From contig NZ_SJZI01000050.1 of the NCBI RefSeq assembly GCF_004337505.1, positions 186,001 to 250,000 on the forward strand: a stretch of DNA of 64,000 bases, written 5' to 3'. This stretch comes from Flaviaestuariibacter flavus (GTDB taxonomy: Bacteria; Bacteroidota; Bacteroidia; Chitinophagales; Chitinophagaceae). The notes below the pieces were generated by a model. The model did not search any database and was not told where the DNA came from. It worked only from the letters and a program-made list of their open reading frames with translations. The translations under genes and the position numbers were made by a program. This document shows, piece by piece, positions 16,410-24,868 of this stretch (its first letter is position 1; every line of letters begins with the position of its first letter).

Positions 16410-18194
16410 ATGACCAGGACAACCGTTTCGGGCCGCACCCTTGCCAAAGTGATCAGCGCCTCTTCTGTAGGAACCATGATCGAATGGTACGACTTCTACA
16501 TCTTCGGTATGCTCGCCAAAACAATATCGGTGCAGTTCTTCCCGGAGGGAAACGAGACTGCTGCATTGCTGAGCACACTCGCCATTTTTGCCGCCGGCTT
16601 CATCGTGCGGCCTTTCGGCGCGCTTGTGTTTGGCCGCCTTGGCGACAAGGTGGGGCGCAAGCACACCTTCCTGCTGACGCTTGTGCTCATGGGCGCTGCC
16701 ACGTTCCTCATCGGCGTGGTGCCGGGCTATAAGCAGATCGGCATTGCGGCACCGGTGCTGGTTTTGCTGTTGCGTCTTTTGCAGGGACTGGCCCTTGGCG
16801 GCGAGTACGGCGGCGCGGCTACCTACGTAGCTGAATATGCACCGGAGGGGCGCCGCGGCTTTTTTACCAGCTGGATCCAGACCACGGCAACGCTTGGCTT
16901 GTTCCTGGCGCTTGGCGTTATCATGGCCGTTAAAATGAATATGAGCGACGCGGCTTTCAACGCCGACTGGGGCGGCTGGCGTTACCCGTTCTGGGCATCG
17001 GCCCTGCTGGTGGGCGTGAGTATCTTCATCCGGCTGCGGATGGCCGAGTCGCCCTTGTTCTCGATGCTGAAATCGGAAGGCAAGACTTCGGTAAACCCGC
17101 TGAAGGAAAGCTTCGGCAACCGGGAGAATTTCCGGATGGTGCTGCTGGCACTCTTCGGCGCGGTGATGGGACAAGGCGTCATCTGGTATACGGGACAGTT
17201 TTATGCGCAGTCTTTTCTCGAAAACACCGTCCGTCTCGACTTCGTGGAAAGCCGGTCTATCCTGCTCTGGGCAATTGCATTTGCAACACCGTTCTTCGTT
17301 TTCTTCGGGTGGCTCAGCGACCGCATCGGCCGTAAATGGATCATGATCACGGGTATGCTGCTGGGAGTGCTCTGCTATCGCGACCTGCCCGGCATCAAGG
17401 ACTGGGGCATTTACAATTCACTGCTCCGCGGGGCACAGGTGGACGAGGGCCGGATTGCCTATGATAATATCGTCTGGCAAAGTGCCGTGGCGCGGAAGGT
17501 GGAACCGCTTCGCGCGGGCAACGGCACCGTGCGCACATCCACCGACACCATTCAATTGCGCGAAGGGCTTCGTTTTGTGCGGATGCGCGCCGATACGGCC
17601 TTTGTGCCGACACCGATCGTGGCGCACTATTCAAAGCCGGTTTATAAGGACAAGGTGCTTCCGCCGGCCACACGCCGCCTCTTTATCTTTCTCGTATTTC
17701 TACAGGTGCTTTTCGTAACGATGGTATACGGCCCCATCGCCGCATTCCTGGTGGAGCTGTTCCCGACGCGGATCCGGTACACATCGATGTCACTGCCTTA
17801 TCATATCGGCAACGGCATCTTCGGCGGGCTGGTGCCTTTCATCGGCGTGCTGCTTTCCGCTACCTACCCCTCCGACCCTTTGGTGGGACTGTGGTACCCC
17901 GTCGGTGTTGCGGCGCTTTGTGCATTGATCGGTATACTCTACATCGGTCACCGTAACGGCCTCCTGCAGCGGGTAGCCGGGCTGGCATGGCTGCTGCTCG
18001 GACCGCTGCTCGTATTCCTGCTATTGAAGGGCGCTGCGCAGCACATCAACTTTACGGGCTCCCGGGATATCAACAAGCCGGTACCCTGGATGATCATCAT
18101 CGCGGTGTTTGTACCCATCGCCGCCGGCCTGGTGGTGTTTGGCTGGTATGCATGGAAAGGAGACTATGAAAAAGCAGCAACAACGGCTGAATAA
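16410..18194 (+). CDS. MFS transporter of the metabolite:H+ symporter type with a soluble insert
   Basis: A 594-residue major facilitator carrier of the MHS family (ProP/ShiA-like). The early segment SSVGTMIEWYDFYIFG is the family hallmark, and FGRLGDKVGRKHTFLLTL is the loop 2-3 MFS motif, repeated in the second half as GWLSDRIGRKWIMI. About 85 residues (roughly 325-410, from YRDLPGIKDWG to KDKVLPPATRR) are hydrophilic and sit between helices of the second half. Typical MHS carriers are 430-550 residues, so this insert explains the extra length. Its opposite-strand neighbour is acs, so acetate or another short carboxylate is a reasonable substrate guess, but only a guess. The next gene on the opposite strand ends 4 bp away. 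Confidence 0.85.
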   Translation: MTRTTVSGRTLAKVISASSVGTMIEWYDFYIFGMLAKTISVQFFPEGNETAALLSTLAIFAAGFIVRPFGALVFGRLGDKVGRKHTFLLTLVLMGAATFLIGVVPGYKQIGIAAPVLVLLLRLLQGLALGGEYGGAATYVAEYAPEGRRGFFTSWIQTTATLGLFLALGVIMAVKMNMSDAAFNADWGGWRYPFWASALLVGVSIFIRLRMAESPLFSMLKSEGKTSVNPLKESFGNRENFRMVLLALFGAVMGQGVIWYTGQFYAQSFLENTVRLDFVESRSILLWAIAFATPFFVFFGWLSDRIGRKWIMITGMLLGVLCYRDLPGIKDWGIYNSLLRGAQVDEGRIAYDNIVWQSAVARKVEPLRAGNGTVRTSTDTIQLREGLRFVRMRADTAFVPTPIVAHYSKPVYKDKVLPPATRRLFIFLVFLQVLFVTMVYGPIAAFLVELFPTRIRYTSMSLPYHIGNGIFGGLVPFIGVLLSATYPSDPLVGLWYPVGVAALCALIGILYIGHRNGLLQRVAGLAWLLLGPLLVFLLLKGAAQHINFTGSRDINKPVPWMIIIAVFVPIAAGLVVFGWYAWKGDYEKAATTAE

Positions 18195-18197
18195 GAT

Positions 18198-19181
18198 TTA
18201 TACGTACCACACCTGTCCCGCGTCGGCAACCACGCTTACTTCCTGGCCATGCGACCAGTTGCGGCCGTGTACCCGCGCACGCAGCGGATGCCCGGCCACG
18301 AAAACCTCCGCTTCGAAATGGCTCCCGTAATAATACAGGTGTCGTATGGTGCCGCGGGCTCCCGGCTCGGAAGGCGGTAACAGGAATAATCCTTCGGGCC
18401 GTATCCCGATGTCACGTCCTTCGGGATGAAAGGTATTTACGCCCGCGAATGCCTCAGCCTGCGCCAGGGTAAGCAGGTTGTACGGGCCAAAAAGTCCGGC
18501 CACGTATTCCGAGACCGGTTGGCGGTAAAGCTGCTGGGGCGTGCCGCGCTGTACCTGGCGGCCGTTCTCCAGAACAACGATGGTGTCGGCCCACGAGAGC
18601 GAGTCCAGCGGGTCGTGGGTGACCAGCATGCAGGTAATGCCCAGCTCGGCGCCGATGGCACTGATGACCGATTGCATGCGTGTCTTATGGTTGCGGTCGA
18701 GGTTCGAGAAGGGCTCATCGAGCAGCAGGAGCGAGGGCCGCTGCACCAGCAGGCGGGCCGTTGCCACGCGCTGGCGTTCGCCGCCGCTAAGCTCGTTTTC
18801 CTTGCGTTGCAGCAGGTGCGTGATCCGGCACAGGTCGTAGATCCACATTGCCTCCGTATACGACAGGCTGTTGACGCGGTCGAGCAGTTCCTCCACCCGG
18901 TAGTGATGGCGGAGCTCGAAGTGCTGCGACAGGTAGCCGATCTTTTCGTGACCGGGTATCAGGCGCTCTGCCGGTCCCTTGACGCGCTTGCCTTCAAAGA
19001 TCACGGCGCCGCCGTCGGGCTGCTCGAGCCCGGAAATGATTTTGAGCAGGGTGCTTTTGCCGGAGCCGGTAGCACCCGCAATGGCCCACTGGCTCCCTTT
19101 TTCCAACGAAAAAGAACCACTGGTCAGTTCGAAATCAGTCCCCACCCGCTTACGGATATCCTGTACCTCCAAAAACGCCAT
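18198..19181 (-). CDS. ABC transporter ATPase with TOBE-like domain, no permease nearby
   Basis: A 327-residue ABC ATPase of the MalK/PotA (importer) class. Walker A is GATGSGKST at residues 36-44, the Q-loop is YLSQHFEL, the signature is LSGGERQRV at 131-139, Walker B is LLLLDEPFSNLD, and the switch His is in LVTHD near 188. Residues from about 235 on form a TOBE-like domain (GIRPEGLFLL and GTIRHLYYYGSHFEAEV), as in sugar, polyamine and iron importers. No permease or binding-protein gene is adjacent, so its partner is unknown. The ATG at 19179-19181 was preferred over 19259, which would overlap the divergent gene and adds no conserved sequence. Confidence 0.85.
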   Translation of the reverse strand: MAFLEVQDIRKRVGTDFELTSGSFSLEKGSQWAIAGATGSGKSTLLKIISGLEQPDGGAVIFEGKRVKGPAERLIPGHEKIGYLSQHFELRHHYRVEELLDRVNSLSYTEAMWIYDLCRITHLLQRKENELSGGERQRVATARLLVQRPSLLLLDEPFSNLDRNHKTRMQSVISAIGAELGITCMLVTHDPLDSLSWADTIVVLENGRQVQRGTPQQLYRQPVSEYVAGLFGPYNLLTLAQAEAFAGVNTFHPEGRDIGIRPEGLFLLPPSEPGARGTIRHLYYYGSHFEAEVFVAGHPLRARVHGRNWSHGQEVSVVADAGQVWYV

Positions 19182-19296
19182 ACGGGCTGCAAGGTAATCA
19201 AGAACAATAGGTTGCGGCAAAGCCCGTTGGCGGTAACGCGGAGCTTGGGCGGCAACCATGCTTCAGTTTGGTTCAGCTTTTGTTAGTCGAGGCAAT

Positions 19297-20067
19297 ATGA
19301 CACGCGAAACCTGGAATAAAATACCGGCCCTTACCCTGCTTTTCTGGGTAATGAAAATTATTGCCACGACCCTGGGCGAAACCGGCGGCGACCTGCTGGC
19401 CCAAACGATGGGTATCGGTTACGGTGTAAGCACCCTGATTTTTTTCGGCTTTTTCCTCGCTGCCCTGGGCGGGCAACTGGCCGTCAACAGGTATATACCG
19501 GCCCTGTACTGGTCGGTGATCGTGGCAACCAGCACGGCCGGCACCACCATGTCGGATTTCATGGACCGTACTCTCGGGCTCGGCTATATGCTGGGGGCGC
19601 TGATCCTGGCAACTTTACTCGGGTTAATACTCCTTTGCTGGAAGCTTGTTGAAAAAAATCTTTCCGTGCAGGATGTGCGCTCGCGGCGCGGCGAGCTGTT
19701 TTACTGGATCGCCATACTCGTTTCCAATACCCTGGGCACCGCGCTTGGTGACTTCCTTGCAGACGATTCTGGCCTTGGTTTCGGCGGAAGCGCAGCGCTC
19801 ATCAGCGGGGTACTCCTGCTGGTAATTGCCGCCTATTTCCTGACGCGGGTGTCCCGCGTGCTGCTCTTCTGGATAGCCTTCGTACTCACACGTCCGTTCG
19901 GTGCCACCTTCGGTGACCTGCTTACAAAATCGACGGAAAAGGGAGGCATGGGCCTGGGCACCCGGGGCACATCGGAGATACTATTCGGATTGCTGGTGGT
20001 ACTGATCATTTACGAGTCGGTAAAGCGGCAACGGGCCGGTGCGTCGCTCCAGGCTGCCGGGCAATAA
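19297..20067 (+). CDS. COG4705-like membrane protein with a fourfold repeated motif
   Basis: A 256-residue protein with about eight predicted membrane helices and a hydrophilic linker near residues 110-130. It matches the uncharacterised COG4705 family. A motif of the form T-x-G-x-x-x-x-D followed by L/M-G-x-G occurs four times: TLGETGGDLLAQTMGIGYG, TTMSDFMDRTLGLGYM, TLGTALGDFLADDSGLGFG and FGATFGDLLTKSTEKGGMGLG. This points to internal duplication and possibly a bundle with repeated acidic residues in the membrane, as in ion channels or transporters. The function is unknown. ATG 19297 (MTRETWNKIPAL) follows the family start; ATG 19258 is also in frame. Divergent from the ABC ATPase gene. Confidence 0.75.
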   Translation: MTRETWNKIPALTLLFWVMKIIATTLGETGGDLLAQTMGIGYGVSTLIFFGFFLAALGGQLAVNRYIPALYWSVIVATSTAGTTMSDFMDRTLGLGYMLGALILATLLGLILLCWKLVEKNLSVQDVRSRRGELFYWIAILVSNTLGTALGDFLADDSGLGFGGSAALISGVLLLVIAAYFLTRVSRVLLFWIAFVLTRPFGATFGDLLTKSTEKGGMGLGTRGTSEILFGLLVVLIIYESVKRQRAGASLQAAGQ

Positions 20068-20168
20068 GCGCCGGATTGCGCAACCTGCTGCCTTATTCCG
20101 ACAATTGGCGCGGTCTATGTCGCGGTGTATCCCGGGCACAACTACTTTCGGCTGCCTGAAGCAGCTAC

Positions 20169-21056
20169 GTGAACACACAATTTTGCATACCGGTCCATTG
20201 CACGCTGGCAGCGTACGCCACGCTGATCTGGGAGGTGAACGGCCCTGCAGTGCAGGAGACCATTTTGCCGCAGGGCGTGGTGGAGATCGTCTTTCATTTC
20301 GCCGATGCCATTCAAGGCATCCCGCCGCACCAGGAAGATCCGGTGCGGACACCACGCTGCTTTGTCCAGGGATTCAATACCCACGTGATCCGCGCTACCT
20401 ATATCGGCAGGCAGCACCTGGTAGGCGTCCGCCTGCAGCCACACCGGGTGCGCGGGCTTCTGGGCGTTCCGCCGTCGGCCTTTCTCAATGCCACGGTCGA
20501 CCTCTCGCTGCTGCACCCGCGTTTCGATACGCTCTGGCACCAACTTGGCGAAGCAGCTTCGTTTGAAGAGCGGGTGGGTATACTGCTCCGGGAACTGCCG
20601 GTACTCGATCCGGCCACCTGTCCCCGTTCGGACCAGCTCAGTAAACTGGTGCTGGGGCCGGGAGCCGATGCTTTTGAAAGTGTTGATGCGCTTGCCCGTG
20701 CCGTATGTTATTCCACCAAACAGCTCGGCCGGGTTTCGCGGCAGCTCTTTGGCATTTCCGCCGAAATGCTGGTCACCTACAAGAAGTTCCTCGAAGCGGT
20801 CAAGGGCGTGCACCGGCCCCACGCCAGCCTGACTTCGGTTGGGTACGATTCCGGTTTTTACGACCAGGCACATTTCTCACGCGTATTCAAGTCTTTTTCC
20901 GGAATGACGCCGAAGGAATACCGGGCAGGCAAAAGCGCCGTGCCTTTTCACTTGTTTCCCGGTCCCGGCGCAACATGTCCGATTGGTACAATTCGGGGCG
21001 GCCTGGCAACCGGAGCTTTACATCATGGAACGAACCATGATTTTGTAAAGCTTTAA
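20169..21056 (+). CDS. AraC-family transcriptional regulator
   Basis: A 295-residue regulator. The C-terminal AraC/XylS-type double helix-turn-helix covers about residues 165-260, with ARAVCYSTKQLGRVSRQLFGIS as the first HTH and GYDSGFYDQAHFSRVFKSFSGMTPKEYR as the conserved second. The N-terminal part (PQGVVEIVFHFADAI, GRQHLVGVRLQPHRVRGLLG) resembles the DUF6597-type sensing domain found in many Bacteroidota AraC proteins. The downstream cupin gene starts 10 bp after its stop, so the two are probably co-transcribed, and the cupin or the MATE exporter may be its targets. No ligand can be inferred. Confidence 0.9.
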   Translation: MNTQFCIPVHCTLAAYATLIWEVNGPAVQETILPQGVVEIVFHFADAIQGIPPHQEDPVRTPRCFVQGFNTHVIRATYIGRQHLVGVRLQPHRVRGLLGVPPSAFLNATVDLSLLHPRFDTLWHQLGEAASFEERVGILLRELPVLDPATCPRSDQLSKLVLGPGADAFESVDALARAVCYSTKQLGRVSRQLFGISAEMLVTYKKFLEAVKGVHRPHASLTSVGYDSGFYDQAHFSRVFKSFSGMTPKEYRAGKSAVPFHLFPGPGATCPIGTIRGGLATGALHHGTNHDFVKL

Positions 21057-21066
21057 AAAAACACCT

Positions 21067-21753
21067 ATGCTTTTTCTTCTCATTCCCGCGGCTTACCTCG
21101 CTGTGGGCTACCTGTGCCACTACCTGCTTTTTCCTGAAAAGAAGCCCGACATCAAACACTATTTTCAACCGGGCCATGTGTTTTACAGCAAGGCCGAAGG
21201 CGTACGGCAAACGGTGCTTCGCCAGGAAGGTGGTGTCGTGTATTGCCATGCGGTGATCGAGCCCTATGCGCCGGGGCCTCCGAAGCATATCCACGCCCGC
21301 TTCGACGAGCACTTTGCGGTGGCCAACGGTGAGCTGAGCATTTGGTATGGCGGTACGGTGAAAAAGATCCGCCCCGGCGAAACGCTGCTGATCCCGAAAG
21401 GCATGCCGCACAAGCCCTTCAACGAAACCGGTGAAAGCATCGCCGTCGCGGGAGAGATTCATTTTCCGGAGCAGTTTGCCTTTTACCTGAGCCAGATCTA
21501 CGGTGTATTTGATCGGAATCCCAGGCTGGCCCATCCTTTCCATGCGGTGCTGCAGATCTCGCTGTTTCAGCGCGCCGGTTTCGACTCGTATATCGTCGAT
21601 GGCCCGCCGGTATGGGTGCAGCAGCTTACCGGCTTCCTGCTGACACCGCTGGCGCGCCTGATGGGTTACAAGAGCTACTATCCTGAATACCAGCCACAGG
21701 TGGAAGACATGGCGACCGGGCGCACACCGGCCCGCGAGCTGGCGGCTCCCTGA
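21067..21753 (+). CDS. Membrane-anchored cupin-domain protein
   Basis: A 228-residue protein with one N-terminal hydrophobic segment (LFLLIPAAYLAVGYLCHYLLF) that looks like an uncleaved anchor or poor signal peptide. A cupin barrel of about residues 50-140 follows: PPKHIHARFDEHFAVANGELSIWYGG carries the first cupin motif with HxH and a later Glu/His, and GETLLIPKGMPHKPFNETGE carries the second. The metal ligand set looks complete, so a metal-dependent enzyme or sensor is possible. Residues 150-228 are mixed amphipathic sequence. It follows the AraC gene closely and precedes MATE. Confidence 0.75.
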   Translation: MLFLLIPAAYLAVGYLCHYLLFPEKKPDIKHYFQPGHVFYSKAEGVRQTVLRQEGGVVYCHAVIEPYAPGPPKHIHARFDEHFAVANGELSIWYGGTVKKIRPGETLLIPKGMPHKPFNETGESIAVAGEIHFPEQFAFYLSQIYGVFDRNPRLAHPFHAVLQISLFQRAGFDSYIVDGPPVWVQQLTGFLLTPLARLMGYKSYYPEYQPQVEDMATGRTPARELAAP

Positions 21754-21830
21754 ACAGCTGTTACCGTGCCGGGTAAATGCCCTGTGGCCATCAGGGCAGC
21801 ACGGCATTTCCTTTGCCTGCAATGCGCACC

Positions 21831-23258
21831 ATGGCACTGGAAAAGCGCAAAGCCCTGCTGGAAGGGCCGATACTACAATCATTGCTCCGGCTGGCGATAC
21901 CGATCGTGCTGGCAAACCTGCTGCAGGCGGGCTACCAAATTGTGGATGCCTTTTGGGTGGGCCGCCTTGGCGGCGCCGCGGTAGCAGCCGTGAGCGTCAG
22001 CACCCCGGTGACCTTCCTGACACTTGGCCTGGGGACCGGTTTCGCCATTGCCGGATCCGTGCTCATCGCGCAGTATTACGGTGCCGGCGACCACCGGATG
22101 GTAGGGCATGTGGCGGCCCAAACCCTGCTGATGGTGATCGTGGTATCGTTGCTGCTCGGCACGGTGGCCTTCATCTTTGCGCCCGACTTCCTGCGCCTGC
22201 TGAAGGTGGCTCCTGAAGTTTACCAGGGAGCGCTTGGCTTTATGCGCGTATCGTTTGTCGGCCTCGTATTCAACTTCAGCTTTTTCGTATTCCAGTCCAT
22301 CATGCGCGGCGTGGGCAATGCCACGGTGCCGGTCTGGATCGTTCTAGGAACTGTCATCCTCAACTTCGCGCTCGACCCGCTCTTCATTTTCGGCTGGGGG
22401 CCGGTGCCGGGTTATGGCGTGATGGGGGCGGCGCTGGCCACGCTCAGCACTCAGGTGGTTGCGGCCCTTGCCGGATTCCTCATCCTGCTGCGCGGGCGGC
22501 GCGGCGTACACCTGCGTCTGGCCGATTTTCGGCCCGACGGGAAGCATATCCGCAGGGCATTCAATATCGGCCTGCCCGCGTCGGTGGAGCAGTCCATGCG
22601 CGCGCTGGGCCTTACGGTGATGACCTTCCTGATCGCTTCCTTTGGCACCGAAACGGTCGCATCCTACGGCGCCGGCTCCAACCTGTTGCAGGTGGTCATG
22701 ATCCCTGCACTGGGTCTTTCGATGGCCATTTCAACGCTTGTGGGGCAAAACATCGGTGCCGGCCAGATCGCCCGCGCGGCCCGCATCGGGAAGCTTGGCG
22801 CCATGCTCGGTTTCAGTGCCCTGACGATACTCGGCGTCATGGCCTACCTGCTGGCCCCGCAGCTCGTTGCCTTCTTCGTGCCCGAAGACCCGGCGGTGAT
22901 TCGCGGCGGTTCGGAGTTTTTGCGCACGATGTGTCTTGCCTGGGGCTTCCTCGGGCTGCAGATGAGCCTTTCGGGTGTGCTCCGTGCCTCCGGCAATATG
23001 GTGCAGGTGATGATGCTCACCATCATTTCGCAGTGGGTGCTTCAGTTTCCGTTGGCCTGGATGCTGGCTGAAAAATCGGGCATGGCCGCCCGCGGCATCT
23101 GGCTGGCCTTTCCGGTCACCAATATCGTGATGTCGCTGGTGACGATGGGCATTTATGCGCGTGGCGACTGGAAGAAGGGGCGCCTCACCGATGAATCTTC
23201 AGTGCTTTCCCGGGCCGTGCGCAACGAGGCAGAAGCGAAAGAAGGCGCACTCAAGTAG
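21831..23258 (+). CDS. MATE-family efflux transporter
   Basis: A 475-residue, 12-helix member of the multidrug and toxic compound extrusion family (MOP superfamily), expected to export cationic or other drugs in exchange for Na+ or H+. Family features are GPILQSLLRLAIPIVLANLLQAGYQIVDAFWVGRLGG condensed at the N-terminus, the symmetrical second half starting around FNIGLPASVEQSMRALG, and GLSMAISTLVGQNIGAG. The most plausible start is ATG 21831 (MALEKRKALLEG), because the frame upstream overlaps nothing conserved. A strong intrinsic terminator follows. It may be under the AraC regulator encoded two genes upstream. Confidence 0.9.
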   Translation: MALEKRKALLEGPILQSLLRLAIPIVLANLLQAGYQIVDAFWVGRLGGAAVAAVSVSTPVTFLTLGLGTGFAIAGSVLIAQYYGAGDHRMVGHVAAQTLLMVIVVSLLLGTVAFIFAPDFLRLLKVAPEVYQGALGFMRVSFVGLVFNFSFFVFQSIMRGVGNATVPVWIVLGTVILNFALDPLFIFGWGPVPGYGVMGAALATLSTQVVAALAGFLILLRGRRGVHLRLADFRPDGKHIRRAFNIGLPASVEQSMRALGLTVMTFLIASFGTETVASYGAGSNLLQVVMIPALGLSMAISTLVGQNIGAGQIARAARIGKLGAMLGFSALTILGVMAYLLAPQLVAFFVPEDPAVIRGGSEFLRTMCLAWGFLGLQMSLSGVLRASGNMVQVMMLTIISQWVLQFPLAWMLAEKSGMAARGIWLAFPVTNIVMSLVTMGIYARGDWKKGRLTDESSVLSRAVRNEAEAKEGALK

Positions 23259-23261
23259 GAA

Positions 23262-23297
23262 AACGAAAACGCCCTTCGCGGGAAGGGCGTTTTCGTT
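23262..23297. terminator. Bidirectional intrinsic terminator between MATE and the Lcl-domain gene
   Basis: A 15-bp perfect stem (AACGAAAACGCCCTT) with a six-base loop lies between two convergent genes. A- and T-rich flanks allow termination in both directions. Confidence 0.85.
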
Positions 23298-23315
23298 GGA
23301 TTATTTCGCACTTTT

Positions 23316-24461
23316 TTAGAAGCGGCGTACAGGGCGGACATAGGCATCAGCGGTTTTCGCGGAGGCCTCGGCAAAGGCGTACACGCCGTTGTAGGGGCGG
23401 ATGACATAGGCGCTGTTATTGTCGATCTCGGTCGACGTCCAGTAGGTACGTCCCTGCAGCACTGCATAGGGAAGCGTTTCAAACATAGCCAGCACTTCAT
23501 CGCGGGAAGGAAGGAACCAGCCGGTTGCTCCGTTTACGGTGTAGTTGGCGCAGAGCCGGGCGGCGCAATTGCTGGCCGTACAGTGGCTTATGATCTGGGC
23601 CGTGTTGGCAAGACCGGTGCCGAGGTCGGGCGCCGTAGAAGTTACCGAGGTGCCGGTGCAGCCCCACTGGGAGCCCACATAGTAGGTTACGTTGAGGTTG
23701 GTGGGAGCGATCTCCAGGTAGCGCCACCCGTTGGTGGTTTCACCTTTGTCGTAATACACCGTGCCGCCGGAAGCGCTCAGGTAGTCGGCGGTGCGGAAGC
23801 TTACCTCCGGACCGTAAACGGTGATGTTGTAACTGATCGCATAGGCGCGCACGTAATACGTAGTATTACGGGTCAGGTTGATGAGGTCAGCCTGGAAGTC
23901 GCCGTTAGAAGCGCTGCCGCTAACCGTGGTTTGCGCGATCGTCGGGTTGGGCGTGGTGGCGTAAGCGAAGCCCGTGCTGCCGGTAGCGCTGGTGGGGTAC
24001 GCCACGCTGCCGCGGAGCGTGGCCTTGCTCGCGTAGATCGCAACGGTAGGTTTGGTGGTGACCGTTGCCGCAGCAGTGGTGGTAAAGGTCTGGTCGGCGC
24101 CATAGGCGATCCCGGTGGCATTTACCGCGTAGGCGCGGAAATGATACGTGGTGGCCGGCGTCAGGTTGAAGGCATAGGTTCCAAAGGAGCCCACGGTGCC
24201 GTTCCCGGAGCCGAAGGTGAAGGTATTGGATTGGTTGAGCTGCGGATTGGCATTAGTGCCGACGGTAAAACCTTGCTCGGTAACATCGCTGCCGCCCTTG
24301 CTGGTGAGGTTGCCGCTGAGGTCGGCCGTGGTGGCGGTGATATTATTGACGCCTACAGTGGTTACCGTGGGCACGCTGCCGGATGATTCAGCACTTTTCT
24401 TCGAACAGCTGGAAATGAAAACGGAAGCGGCGAACAGCGCCGCTGTGAAACGGATCTTCAT
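23316..24461 (-). CDS. Secreted lipoprotein with FN3-like repeats and an Lcl/DUF1566-like C-terminal domain
   Basis: A 381-residue surface or periplasmic lipoprotein (ASVFISSCSKKS lipobox). Two fibronectin type III-like modules follow, each with TTADLSGNL or ATLRGSVAYP and the typical ATTYHFRAYAVNATG or NTTYYVRAYAISYN strands; such pairs are frequent in Bacteroidota lipoproteins. The C-terminal third, from about residue 255, has GATGWFLPSRDEVLAMFE, TYWTSTEIDNNSAYVI and DAYVRPVRRF, which matches the Lcl (legionella collagen-like) C-terminal/DUF1566 fold. Function unknown, probably binding or adhesion. The upstream frame reaches 24506, but ATG 24459-24461 starts the signal sequence. Confidence 0.8.
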   Translation of the reverse strand: MKIRFTAALFAASVFISSCSKKSAESSGSVPTVTTVGVNNITATTADLSGNLTSKGGSDVTEQGFTVGTNANPQLNQSNTFTFGSGNGTVGSFGTYAFNLTPATTYHFRAYAVNATGIAYGADQTFTTTAAATVTTKPTVAIYASKATLRGSVAYPTSATGSTGFAYATTPNPTIAQTTVSGSASNGDFQADLINLTRNTTYYVRAYAISYNITVYGPEVSFRTADYLSASGGTVYYDKGETTNGWRYLEIAPTNLNVTYYVGSQWGCTGTSVTSTAPDLGTGLANTAQIISHCTASNCAARLCANYTVNGATGWFLPSRDEVLAMFETLPYAVLQGRTYWTSTEIDNNSAYVIRPYNGVYAFAEASAKTADAYVRPVRRF

Positions 24462-24868
24462 GCAGTTAGTGTTTTGAAATTCAGAAAGCGAATGTAATTT
24501 TTTCAACCGACCTGCGAAAGAAACAGCAAGGATAATTTAGCGGCATCCTGGTCGGTTTCGGTTGTGGTAAAATCCGATCGTAAAAATGCGATCGGAAGGG
24601 CCTGTTTCAAATGGAAGTCTTGCTGCATTCCTGCTCTGGTTTTTGGCCGCCTGCATACCCGGTTCGGCCCCTGGAATCCGTCTGTTTGTCTGATACGTAT
24701 ACTAATCGTTGCCGGCGCGGGTAATTTTATCATGTTCGACAGAACCGGTGTTTTCCTTTTTCACCCTTACTTCCTAGCCGAAAGACGCTCATCCAGACAA
24801 CAAAACCCCGGCGTTGCAAAACGACCGGGGTTTTCTGTTCTTTATTCCTCGGAATGCTATTTATTCTT
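24462..24868. other. 407-bp intergenic region
   Basis: It contains the upstream region of the Lcl-domain gene, a small perfect hairpin (TCCGATCG/CGATCGGA, about 24573-24596) and the terminator at 24802-24834. Short frames at 24503-24733 (-) and 24564-24959 (+) show no protein-like sequence. I see nothing else. Confidence 0.5.
24802..24834 (-). terminator. Intrinsic terminator hairpin upstream of the DUF-like secreted gene pair
   Basis: AAAACCCCGG and CCGGGGTTTT pair around a 13-base loop. It lies just past the 3' end of the 24869-25813 gene on the minus strand and so most likely terminates that gene. Confidence 0.75.
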
